A DNA stretch of 32,500 nucleotides from Rhodococcus sp. KRD162 (GTDB taxonomy: Bacteria > Actinomycetota > Actinomycetes > Mycobacteriales > Mycobacteriaceae): the NCBI RefSeq assembly GCF_017168335.1, contig NZ_JABFAU010000013.1, positions 88,302 to 120,801 on the forward strand, read 5' to 3'. Positions 25,786 to 32,500 of this stretch are shown piece by piece. The position numbers and the translations under genes are program-made. Under the pieces are notes generated by a model, which saw only the letters and a program-made list of their open reading frames with translations, was not told the origin of the DNA and did not search any database. Numbering within the stretch: the stretch's first letter is position 1; each line of letters begins with the position of its first letter.

Positions 25786-28700
25786 GCGTTCCCCATGTTT
25801 TCGGCGGCAAGCAATGGATCCCAGAGCTTTCGAGCGATAATCCCGAAGCGGCTCGACTCGTTCGAAGGTTCGGTCTCGTCGGGTAGGGGTGTCGCGGCCA
25901 GCAGCGTCTGAAACGTCAGGGTAGGGCCGTACAGGTACCGTAGCGATCGATCTGTTCCGTCTCCGAAGTCGCCTCGCCACGACCAGGTGGCCGACTCGTA
26001 GCCGTCCTCGATCGTTCCGCCCCCGAACCTCTTCTCGGCGTACGAGGACGCGGTTCCTGTCGAGATCGGCAACGGCGACGCCAATCCACGGTCGCGTAGA
26101 TCGACCAACTCGCGGAGGACCGTGCTGGGCTCGGCCGGTGCGGTCAGGCGAGATCGACGAGGTGGTCGCATTCCACTTGCCCGTCCGATGGTGACGGCGC
26201 TCCATTCCCCCGGCTCCGATGCGGCCACCGCCAGCAGCCGTACCCAGGCCGCGAGGCGGTGCTTGGCAGCCAGACGCGAGTAGGACGAGCGCGCCAGAGT
26301 GCGATCGTGGATTCCGGTCACGGTGCCGGTCAGACGCCGTCCCTCACCGAGATCGACGGCGATATCGATGGTCTCGGCCGGCCCGTCGTGGAAGGGGGCG
26401 GCCGCGTCGGCGATGATTCCGACGATCTGCCGAATATCGGACATTTCACGTCGGCCCTGATGGAACGGCGGCAATGTGCCGCGGCGCCACTCGGCGTCGG
26501 CGAATTCTCCGATGTCTCCGCCTGCGAGTACTGCAGCGAGCATCCGGTCACCGATGTTCCACCGAGACAACGGGTCCAGTTCGATATCCAAACTGTCCGC
26601 GAGGTCGTCCTCTAGCTCGGGAACTCGAAAGCCCAGTCGTTGACGCAGAAATGCCTGCGCCGGGTTCTCCACGAAGGCGATCAGGTCGGCGAGTTCTACG
26701 TCTCCGCGAGGTAGTGGCGGAAGTGCCTCGGGCAGAAACGGGCGCACCGGATGGGTGGTTTCTTGCTTGGCCACCGCGCCTGCCAAGGCGACCACGTCGA
26801 AGCTGAAGGGGTGCTCGGCTTCGAAATTGTGTGGATCGAACGGCTGCAGCGGATGCCGATGTTCGACGCTTCCTCCCGCGGTCACCTCGAGTACGTCCAT
26901 CAACTCGCGCAACGGAATTGCCGGGGGTTTGACCGATCCGTCGACGGGGTCGGCTCCGGTGTAGAACAGTAGGAGTTTCTCCTCGGCGGACATCACCGCG
27001 TCGAGTAGGAGTTGCCTATCCTCGCTGCGGAGGTCTCGTTCGCCGATGGCAGGGTCGCGGGCGAGGATGTCGTCGCCGTCGATACTGCCCACTCGCGGGA
27101 ACACCTCGTCGTCGAGCCCGAGAAGCACCACCACTCGGTGCGGCACCGATCGCATCGGGACCATGGTGCATACGGTCAGTTCGCCGGTTCGGAAGTTCGC
27201 TCGGGTGGGTCGGCCTGCAAGTCTCCCGGCCAGCATCGCGCGGACGTCCGCGAGTCGAAGCTCGGCTTCGCCACCGTGTTCGGTGGCATCGGCGATCTCG
27301 CGATGCGCTTGTGCGAGTTGCCATTCGTCCGCGGTCGGTACGTCGGCGAGCAGATCGAGGGCGCGACCGAGCTGCCGCGTCCATTCGGTCACCGACGCGG
27401 GACCGGCAAGGGCGCGCAGTACCGAGGCGAGGCGATCGACGAGCTCGGCGAAACGGCCGGCGAGGGTGATGTCGTTGCTGTCGACATCGTCGAGTGGGAG
27501 GGCGAGGTCGAGGTAGTCGTTTCCGGTCTCGTCGGCAGCCACGCCCAGGAGAATGCGGTCCAGTGCGGACTTGAACGTGTTTTGTCGAAAGCCGTTCAGT
27601 CCGAATGCTTCTCGCTGCCGAACCGTCAAGCCCCAGCGGGCACCCGAGGTGGTGACCCATTCGCGCAGTCGCTCCAGGTCGTCGTCGGTGAACGAGAACT
27701 TCGCGCGGACCGGGCCACTTGCAGCGAAGTCGAGGAGTTCACTCGCCGTGACGCGGCCCTGAGCACAGTCGAGCAGGGTGGCGATGACGTCGAGCACGGG
27801 GTTGGTGCGGCGCAGGCCCCGATCGGCGAGTCGCACGCGCAGCCGGTGCCCCGGGTGCACCAGCGCCGCCTGCCCGAAGTTCGCGCGGATCAGCGGCGCG
27901 TAGGTCTCGACGTCCGGGCACATCACCAGCACGTCCCGCGGTTCCAGAGTCGGATCCTCGGCGAACAGGTGCAGCAGGGATTCACGCAGAACGTCCACCT
28001 GCCGAGCGGGACCATGACATGCGTGGATCTGCACCGTTCCATCGGACGACGTTGCGTTGGCATCGGATTGAATTGCGGCGGTGGGTGATACGTTCGCTGC
28101 TATGTCCGACTGAACTCGGGCGAGCAAGGTACCGGCGACCTCAGAGCTCGGGTGATAGACAGAGCTCGGGTGATACACAGAATTCGTCGCGATCGAACCG
28201 AGGGTTGATTGCAGCTCTCGCACGTCACGCGACAGGCTCGCCAACAGTGGATGTTCGACCGCCAGAGCCGTGACGTCGTCTCGTCGACGCGTCACCGCAG
28301 GGATGTCTGCGAGGGCGTCCCACATCGACGGGCTGGGGTGCGGCACCCAGATGTGGACGTCGCGGTGGTGTGAGAGCGCAGCCAGCATCTCGCGCTGATC
28401 GGCGGTCAGCCGAGTCGGACCGAACACCGACAATCGACTCGGTAGGTCTACCGCTTCCGGCGCGTCCCGCAGCCGGGCGCATATGACGGGCAGCCGTTCG
28501 GCGGGGCTCGGGCTGTCGATCCGCTCGCGCACCATGTTCCACACTCGCGGTTGCCACTGCAGGTCGTCGTCGAGATCGGTGCCGTGACCGTCGGTGAATC
28601 GTCCGGCCTGCCACTCGCGCAGCATCTGGGGTCGCTGGGTCCCGTACGTGCGGAACAGCTCCGCAACATGCGCCGCCGTCGACCAGCGGCGTCCCGCTCG

Positions 28701-29081
28701 ATGGTCCTCGGTCCCGGCTCCCAGGTGTTCGAACAGTACGGCCGCCCACGGTTCGGTGCGACATTCGTCGATCACGTCCAGTGCGGTCCAGAGCACCCGT
28801 CCCGGGGCCCAGGGATCGTCGTCTGGGTCGATGTCGTCGACTGCAGCGATGGCACGAGAGACCAGCCTCGCCGGGCTGGGGAATTCGATGTTCGCGGCGA
28901 TACCGTCTCCGTCGGGGCCACCCAATGTGCGTGACAGTCGTTGAGTGAGCCACCGCTCGACACCCTTGGCCGGGACCGACACGACCTCGGGAGCAAAGCA
29001 ATCGTTCAACGGAACGGAGAGCACATCGGCGAGGGCTGCCGCGAGGGTTCCTGCGCGTTCGGCGCGGTGGAGCGTCAACAC
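25782..29081 (-). CDS. recC: exodeoxyribonuclease V gamma chain (RecC)
   Basis: This 1099-aa protein matches RecC in length and layout. The N-terminus has PAKGVERWLTQRLSRTLG and RRWSTAAHVAELFRTYGTQRP. The centre has HACHGPARQVDVLRESLLHLFAEDPTLEPRDVLVMCPDVETYAPLI. Later comes CTMVPMRSVPHRVVVLLGLDDEVFPR. RecC is an inactive helicase-like subunit that splits the duplex and reads the Chi sequence. GTG at 29081 follows AGGGGGATC. A TTG directly after it is an alternative start. An 18-bp in-frame tandem duplication (28143-28178) repeats SSVYHP near residue 310. It is the first gene of recC-recB-recD. Confidence 0.93.
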   Translation of the reverse strand: MLTLHRAERAGTLAAALADVLSVPLNDCFAPEVVSVPAKGVERWLTQRLSRTLGGPDGDGIAANIEFPSPARLVSRAIAAVDDIDPDDDPWAPGRVLWTALDVIDECRTEPWAAVLFEHLGAGTEDHRAGRRWSTAAHVAELFRTYGTQRPQMLREWQAGRFTDGHGTDLDDDLQWQPRVWNMVRERIDSPSPAERLPVICARLRDAPEAVDLPSRLSVFGPTRLTADQREMLAALSHHRDVHIWVPHPSPSMWDALADIPAVTRRRDDVTALAVEHPLLASLSRDVRELQSTLGSIATNSVYHPSSVYHPSSEVAGTLLARVQSDIAANVSPTAAIQSDANATSSDGTVQIHACHGPARQVDVLRESLLHLFAEDPTLEPRDVLVMCPDVETYAPLIRANFGQAALVHPGHRLRVRLADRGLRRTNPVLDVIATLLDCAQGRVTASELLDFAASGPVRAKFSFTDDDLERLREWVTTSGARWGLTVRQREAFGLNGFRQNTFKSALDRILLGVAADETGNDYLDLALPLDDVDSNDITLAGRFAELVDRLASVLRALAGPASVTEWTRQLGRALDLLADVPTADEWQLAQAHREIADATEHGGEAELRLADVRAMLAGRLAGRPTRANFRTGELTVCTMVPMRSVPHRVVVLLGLDDEVFPRVGSIDGDDILARDPAIGERDLRSEDRQLLLDAVMSAEEKLLLFYTGADPVDGSVKPPAIPLRELMDVLEVTAGGSVEHRHPLQPFDPHNFEAEHPFSFDVVALAGAVAKQETTHPVRPFLPEALPPLPRGDVELADLIAFVENPAQAFLRQRLGFRVPELEDDLADSLDIELDPLSRWNIGDRMLAAVLAGGDIGEFADAEWRRGTLPPFHQGRREMSDIRQIVGIIADAAAPFHDGPAETIDIAVDLGEGRRLTGTVTGIHDRTLARSSYSRLAAKHRLAAWVRLLAVAASEPGEWSAVTIGRASGMRPPRRSRLTAPAEPSTVLRELVDLRDRGLASPLPISTGTASSYAEKRFGGGTIEDGYESATWSWRGDFGDGTDRSLRYLYGPTLTFQTLLAATPLPDETEPSNESSRFGIIARKLWDPLLAAENMGNA
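28143..28178. repeat. 18-bp tandem repeat inside recC
   Basis: Two adjacent 18-bp units, AGAGCTCGGGTGATAGAC and AGAGCTCGGGTGATACAC, differ at one base. The period is a multiple of three, so it duplicates six residues (VYHPSS twice) in RecC without a frameshift. It lies in a poorly conserved linker. Confidence 0.85.
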
Positions 29082-29233
29082 CGTTGCGATCCCCCTGCCT
29101 TCCTCGTGACGAAGAGCCCGATTCCCGGACAGGAGATGACCCTACTCGAGGCTCCGACAGGTTCTGCCCGATGAGTTGGGCCGTCGAATTCGGTCGGTAT
29201 CTGTGAACTCCGTATCGAGACGAAGGAGACGAC

Positions 29234-29584
29234 ATGTTCGGACACGTGTTTGCAGTGGTGGCAGTGCGCGATATCGACGCATCGAATGCCTGGTACGAGC
29301 GGCTTTTCGATCGGCCCGCGGACAACAATCCGATGCCGAGCCTGGTGGAGTGGCAGGCAGCCCCGGCTGCCTGGGTGCAGGTGACCGTCGATGCCGAACG
29401 GGCCGGTTCGTCGCAGTTCAACGTCGCCGTCGAGGACCTCGAATCGTTCGTCGCTTCAGCGCGCTCACGCGGGGTCGAGTTCGGCGACATCGTCGAGGCG
29501 AACAAGGGAGTCCGGTTGTGCTCCGTTTCCGATCCCGACGGTAATTCGATCACGGCGATCGGCGGCTTCCGAGAACGCTATTGA
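29234..29584 (+). CDS. VOC-superfamily protein (glyoxalase-like)
   Basis: This 116-aa protein has a single VOC module: N-terminal GHVFAVVAVRDIDASNAWYERLFDRPAD, a middle VTVDAERAGSSQFNVAVEDLESFVASARSRG, and a C-terminal LCSVSDPDGNSITAIGGF strand. The DPDGN motif is typical. The position that holds the last metal ligand (often E in NxxE) is Thr here, so metal binding may be lost. GAAGGAGACGAC precedes the ATG at 29234. It is divergent from recC. It differs clearly from the VOC protein at 14464. Confidence 0.78.
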   Translation: MFGHVFAVVAVRDIDASNAWYERLFDRPADNNPMPSLVEWQAAPAAWVQVTVDAERAGSSQFNVAVEDLESFVASARSRGVEFGDIVEANKGVRLCSVSDPDGNSITAIGGFRERY

Positions 29585-29753
29585 CACACCCCGGTTGCCG
29601 TCCGCACCTCTGGTGTAACGGCAGCCGACGGCCGTACGACATGCAGGCTGGAATGCGACCGCCCGGTCCGAAAGGGATACAGGGGGTGCTTCCGGGTCCC
29701 GCGGTCCATCTCTGCCGCGGAATCGACACCCACCGACCTGAGGACGATCCCCC

Positions 29754-30437
29754 GTGACCAGCGCATACCCGCCACCGTTCCAGCGACCCGCTCCTGAGCC
29801 GACGACCCAACGTCGTCCCCTGCTCGGCAAGTTTTTCGCTTGGGCTGCAATCGTTTTCGGTGTCATCTTTCTGATCCGCGCAGTCACGTCGTTCGAGTTC
29901 GGCGCTCTGCTCGTCGGCGCTCTGCTGCTCGGCGCGGGTGTCGTGTACTTGCGCTCGTCGCCCGCGCAGGGCCGCAAGGGCTGGGCGATCCCGGCAATCG
30001 CCGTCCTTCCCGCCTTGGTCTTCGCGGGCCTGACCACTACCACCGAGCCCGAGACTCCCGCCGTTGCCCCGGTTGCGGCCGTGCCCGCGCTCCCGACCGT
30101 CACGACGACCTCCGCGCGGCCGACCACGACGACACCCGCACCGACCACGACCACGGTGGCCCCGACGACCGAAGCTGTCGCTGCCGTCGTCGAGGGGCCG
30201 CCCACGACGGAGTACATCCCGCTCCCGGATCCCGAGCCCGCCTACATTCCGGAGCCGCTGTACACCCCCGAGCCCGTCTACACCGCTCCTGCGCCGTTTG
30301 TCGCAGCGCCGCCCGTCGTCTCGTACGCGAATTGCGATGCTGTTCGCGCGGCAGGCGCAGCGCCGATCTACGCCGGGGAGCCGGGCTACAGCGTCAAACT
30401 CGACCGCGACAGAGACGGCATCGGCTGCGAGAACTGA
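29754..30437 (+). CDS. membrane protein with C-terminal Excalibur calcium-binding domain
   Basis: This 227-aa protein has a short proline-rich cytoplasmic start, two or three hydrophobic segments (~26-95), and a long Thr/Pro/Ala-rich linker (~100-185) with TTT and PEP-type repeats suited to crossing a cell wall. It ends in an Excalibur domain (~190-227: ANCDAVRAAGAAPI...LDRDRDGIGCE). DRDRDGIGCE is the calcium-binding loop, with two cysteines for a disulfide. The Excalibur part is expected outside the membrane. The GTG at 29754 has GAGGACG about 9 nt upstream. It converges with the macrodomain gene with only 6 nt between the stops. Confidence 0.8.
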   Translation: MTSAYPPPFQRPAPEPTTQRRPLLGKFFAWAAIVFGVIFLIRAVTSFEFGALLVGALLLGAGVVYLRSSPAQGRKGWAIPAIAVLPALVFAGLTTTTEPETPAVAPVAAVPALPTVTTTSARPTTTTPAPTTTTVAPTTEAVAAVVEGPPTTEYIPLPDPEPAYIPEPLYTPEPVYTAPAPFVAAPPVVSYANCDAVRAAGAAPIYAGEPGYSVKLDRDRDGIGCEN

Positions 30438-30447
30438 CCACGGTCAG
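30434..30447. repeat. palindrome holding two opposing stop codons
   Basis: CTGACC-AC-GGTCAG is a perfect 6-bp inverted repeat. It contains the TGA of the Excalibur gene (30435-30437) and the TGA of the macrodomain gene on the other strand (30444-30446). The stem is short, and a role as a bidirectional terminator is possible but weak. Confidence 0.4.
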
Positions 30448-30953
30448 CCCACCAATCGCCGCGTGAGGTCTGCACTCTCGCGGGAGTAGGCGACCAGCAT
30501 GACGAGTTCGACCGAGGGCCGCGCAGCTTTCACGGCCACCACTTGCTGGGTGACGGCTTCGTGCATCGGCCATCCGAAGGACCCGCCGGAGATCAGTGGA
30601 AACGCTACTGACTTCGACTTCATCGACGCGGCCAGGGCCAGGCTCCGGGCGTAGCACGATCGCAGCAATTCAGATCGGTCCTCGTGCAGGGAGTACCGCG
30701 GCCCGACGGTGTGGATGACGTAGTCCGCGCGCAATCTGCCTGCGGTGGTCGCGACGGCTGCGCCCACGTCGAGCCCGTGCGGCAGGGTGGTGGCCCGCAG
30801 CACCTTGCATTCCGCGAGGATCGTGGGCCCGCCGGCGCGGTGGATCGCCCCGTCCACCCCGCCGCCGCCGAGCAGTTTTGTGTTGGCCGCATTGACGATC
30901 GCACTCGCCGCCACGGCTGTGATGTCGCCCTGGACGACGTCGATTATTGTCAT
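30444..30953 (-). CDS. macrodomain ADP-ribose hydrolase (MacroD/YmdB-like)
   Basis: This 169-aa protein is a stand-alone macrodomain with VVQGDIT (~6-12), AIVNAANTKLLGGGGVDGAIHRAGG (~18-42), YVIHTVGPRY and the phosphate loop VAFPLISGGSFGWP. NAAN and GGGGVDGAIH place it with MacroD-type enzymes, which hydrolyse O-acetyl-ADP-ribose and remove mono-ADP-ribose from acidic residues. The ATG at 30953 overlaps the stop of the upstream ADP-ribosylglycohydrolase gene (ATGA), so the two are translated together. The longer open frame upstream is a shadow of that gene. The macrodomain part of the DarTG antitoxin is also similar, but no DarT toxin is adjacent in this window. Confidence 0.88.
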   Translation of the reverse strand: MTIIDVVQGDITAVAASAIVNAANTKLLGGGGVDGAIHRAGGPTILAECKVLRATTLPHGLDVGAAVATTAGRLRADYVIHTVGPRYSLHEDRSELLRSCYARSLALAASMKSKSVAFPLISGGSFGWPMHEAVTQQVVAVKAARPSVELVMLVAYSRESADLTRRLVG

Positions 30954-31876
30954 GAAAGTTCCTTCGCTGCAATGATGTTCGTGGTGATGCGATCGAGGTC
31001 CTCGGCACGAAGCCCTGGGTAGCCGTGGACGATGTCGCGCCAGTCCTGCGGTACCGCCGATGCTCCCCAGCACGCTCCCAGGAGTCCGCCGGCGATGGCT
31101 GCCGTTGTGTCGGTGTCGCCGCCCGCGCGGACGCAGAGTTCGAGAGCTGCGGGTAGTGGCCGCTTCTCGTCCCGGCAACGATGGATTGCCCACCATGCGG
31201 TCTGCAGGGCGTGCACAACCCAACCGTTGCGTGGGAAGTCCGAGGGCTCTCCTGCCTGGGCCAGCTGGATCAAGGGCTGCCAGAACGCTCGCACATCGGC
31301 GTCGGCCTCGTCGAGAAACTCCGAGACGCCATCGTATGTGCCGTGCAGAACTGCGTATCGAATTGCGTGAGTCCATAATTGACACGCTTCGCCGGCACGT
31401 GGGTCGGCATGCGTGAGATCGCTGATCCGCGCTGCAGCAGCTCGACATCCTGCGGGATCGTCGAGGTAGGCCAAGGCGACCGGCGCGGTCCGCATGAGCG
31501 ACCCGTTGCCACCTGTTCTGCCTGGCAAAGACGCAGCCGCGGCGGCCATGTCCGCGCCGCTTGAGGTGGCCTGCGAGAGCACGGCGCGAGTCTGATTTCC
31601 GACATCAGGAGGGTTCTGCGCGAACCACGCACGAAAATTATCGGCGATCTCGTCGATGTCACCGCCTGATTCGAGAGCCCGCGCCACGCACAGTGCCATC
31701 GAGGTGTCGTCGGTCCATTCCCCCGGAGCCCAGTCGAACGTCCCGCCGCCGACCATGGCGATCGGCGTCTCGGGCGAGGGATATCCGAACTCGTAGCCGG
31801 CACCCAATGCGTCGCCCGCTGCTGTTCCGAGCAGAACGCCCCTCGCTCGATCCTGTTGATTGTCCGTCAGTTGCAC
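30950..31876 (-). CDS. ADP-ribosylglycohydrolase (DraG-like)
   Basis: This 308-aa protein has the ADP-ribosylglycohydrolase fold. It has GVLLGTAAGDALGAGYEFG at the N-terminus, the metal motif GEWTDDTSMAL (~53-63), GGNGSLMRTAPVAL (~121-134) and the second metal motif AGGDTDTTAAIAGGLLGACWG (~255-275). All Asp/Thr ligands of the two magnesium ions appear intact. Such enzymes remove ADP-ribose from arginine and related residues or from free ADP-ribosyl compounds. The GTG at 31876 is preferred over the ATG at 31909 because AAAGGGG lies 5 nt before it. It is the first gene of an operon with the macrodomain protein, divergent from the NrtR-like regulator. Confidence 0.9.
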   Translation of the reverse strand: MQLTDNQQDRARGVLLGTAAGDALGAGYEFGYPSPETPIAMVGGGTFDWAPGEWTDDTSMALCVARALESGGDIDEIADNFRAWFAQNPPDVGNQTRAVLSQATSSGADMAAAAASLPGRTGGNGSLMRTAPVALAYLDDPAGCRAAAARISDLTHADPRAGEACQLWTHAIRYAVLHGTYDGVSEFLDEADADVRAFWQPLIQLAQAGEPSDFPRNGWVVHALQTAWWAIHRCRDEKRPLPAALELCVRAGGDTDTTAAIAGGLLGACWGASAVPQDWRDIVHGYPGLRAEDLDRITTNIIAAKELS

Positions 31877-31904
31877 AACTACCCCTTTGCTCGATATTGA
31901 GCTA

Positions 31905-31934
31905 ATCATAGATCAGTTTCACGCTAATATGCAA
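31905..31934 (-). promoter_or_regulatory. promoter of ADP-ribosylglycohydrolase-macrodomain operon
   Basis: On the minus strand TTGCAT (-35, 31929-31934) and TATGAT (-10, 31905-31910) are 18 bp apart. The -35 box overlaps both the NrtR-like gene's -10 box and an alternative ATG for that gene. Around the -10 is an imperfect palindrome, CTAATCATAGATCAG (31902-31916), that could be the regulator's operator. Confidence 0.5.
31925..31930 (+). promoter_or_regulatory. -10 box for leaderless NrtR-like gene
   Basis: TAATAT is followed by exactly 7 nt and then ATG at 31938, with no ribosome-binding site. This matches the leaderless arrangement of the sigG-like and RelA-like genes. No clear -35 is present. 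Confidence 0.5.
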
Positions 31935-31937
31935 GAC

Positions 31938-32500
31938 ATGACCTGGCGAGATCGAGAGGGCAACGCCCTGACCGACTACCCACGCCCATCCGTGGCAGTC
32001 GACGTAGCTGTCCTGACCCTCCGCGACAACCGACTGCACGTCGTCGCAGTGCACTCGGAGCGAGGACTCGCGCTTCCGGGAACATTCCTGCGCCCCGGAG
32101 AGAGGTTGTCCGATGCGGCCGATCGCGCACTCGAGACCAAGGCAGCCATCGTCGATCTCGTATTTCACCAACTGCGACTGTTCGACGCGCCGGATCGGGA
32201 CGACCGCGGATGGGTTCTGTCGATGGCGCACAGCGCAGTGGCCCCAGTCCGATCCCTTACCACGACAACCGAATGCGTTCCCATCGACAGTGCGAGACCG
32301 GTGTCACCGTTGGCCTTCGACCACGACGACATGGTGACCGAAGCAGTTCTCGACCTGCGTGAGCGCTACGCACGCGAGATCGATCCCGCACTGTTGCCGA
32401 ACGAGACTTTCACACTGCTGCAGCTGCGAGAGTTGTACGAGATCGTCTTCGACCGCTCGCTCACGAAAGACACCTTCCGACGTCACGTGATCGGCGCGCT
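31938..32500 (+). CDS. NrtR-type Nudix-related transcriptional regulator (partial, runs off the window)
   Basis: The 187 residues visible comprise an N-terminal Nudix fold (PRPSVAVDVAVLTLRDNRLHVVAVHSERG...ALPGTFLRPGERL) and the start of a C-terminal winged helix (FTLLQLRELYEIVFDRSLTKDTFRRHVIGA). The Nudix box is degenerate: where REUxEE is expected it reads RALETKAA, so hydrolysis of ADP-ribose is unlikely. NrtR proteins use this dead Nudix domain to sense ADP-ribose or related NAD metabolites and repress nearby genes. The start is placed at 31938, after a TAATAT box; ATG at 31929 is three codons upstream in frame. The stop lies outside the window. Its divergent partners remove ADP-ribose from proteins, so it probably controls them in response to ADP-ribose. 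Confidence 0.82.
   Translation, partial: MTWRDREGNALTDYPRPSVAVDVAVLTLRDNRLHVVAVHSERGLALPGTFLRPGERLSDAADRALETKAAIVDLVFHQLRLFDAPDRDDRGWVLSMAHSAVAPVRSLTTTTECVPIDSARPVSPLAFDHDDMVTEAVLDLRERYAREIDPALLPNETFTLLQLRELYEIVFDRSLTKDTFRRHVIGA

Noticed and set aside
25786..26205. 140-codon N-terminal extension of recB
   Set aside because: It lies inside recC; the ATG at 25785 overlaps the recC stop and gives the family N-terminus just before Walker A.
29585..29753. Minus-strand frames of 86-90 codons between the second VOC gene and the Excalibur gene
   Set aside because: They run into the Excalibur gene on the other strand and show no motif or ribosome-binding site.
30444..30953. DarG antitoxin of a DarTG toxin-antitoxin pair
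   Set aside because: The macrodomain is similar, but there is no DarG C-terminal domain and no adjacent DarT; the neighbour is a glycohydrolase.
30954..31448. 165-codon extension upstream of the macrodomain start
   Set aside because: It is a frame-shifted shadow of the ADP-ribosylglycohydrolase gene; the macrodomain fold starts at the ATG at 30953.

Overview
The window is high-GC actinobacterial DNA. The 5' end of the 16S rRNA, the long 23S rRNA with its actinobacterial insertion, and the frequent GTG starts with ATGA gene overlaps point to Rhodococcus or a close mycolic-acid relative. All gene names come from reading motifs in the translations; no database search was run.

Positions 1-4031 hold a ribosomal RNA operon on the minus strand: promoter, leader with boxA, 16S, spacer, 23S and 5S. 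The 5S and 23S look complete. The 16S keeps only about its first 117 nt and is then joined directly to the last ~48 nt of the 16S-23S spacer. About 1.4 kb of 16S and most of the spacer are missing. This is either a real deletion or an assembly collapse at a multicopy repeat.

Positions 4032-11354 hold two divergent operons that read as one catabolic unit. Minus strand: 2-keto-3-deoxygluconate (KDG) kinase, IclR regulator, RidA. Plus strand: a D-serine-dehydratase-type PLP enzyme, an N-acyl-D-amino-acid deacylase, a KDPG aldolase and a GntP permease. Together they could carry N-acetyl-D-glucosaminate (an oxidised amino sugar) to pyruvate and glyceraldehyde-3-phosphate: import, deacylation, dehydration/deamination to KDG, phosphorylation, aldol cleavage. 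RidA would clear the enamine/imine intermediate. The shared promoter region carries GTTGC/GCAAC repeats suited to the IclR protein.

Positions 11304-20577 are mixed housekeeping and accessory genes: an unrecognised 397-aa protein overlapping the permease gene tail to tail, an FAD-dependent reductase, a small chorismate-mutase-like protein followed by a strong hairpin, a VOC protein, a SigG-like ECF sigma factor with a C-terminal SnoaL-like domain, a divergent RelA/SpoT-domain alarmone-synthetase-like protein, a DUF2079 membrane protein, a CysJ-like reductase with no ordinary start codon where its homology begins, and a probable TY-Chap/YbjN-like protein.

Positions 20582-29081 are a complete recC-recB-recD operon (minus strand), with each start codon overlapping the previous stop.

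Positions 29234-32500 hold a second VOC protein, an Excalibur-domain membrane protein, and an ADP-ribose module: a macrodomain hydrolase and an ADP-ribosylglycohydrolase in one operon, divergent from an NrtR-type regulator (a Nudix fold with a decayed catalytic box). The two promoters of that divergent pair overlap. Several genes (SigG-like, RelA-like, NrtR-like) have a TANNNT -10 box exactly 7 nt before the start codon, as expected for leaderless transcripts.
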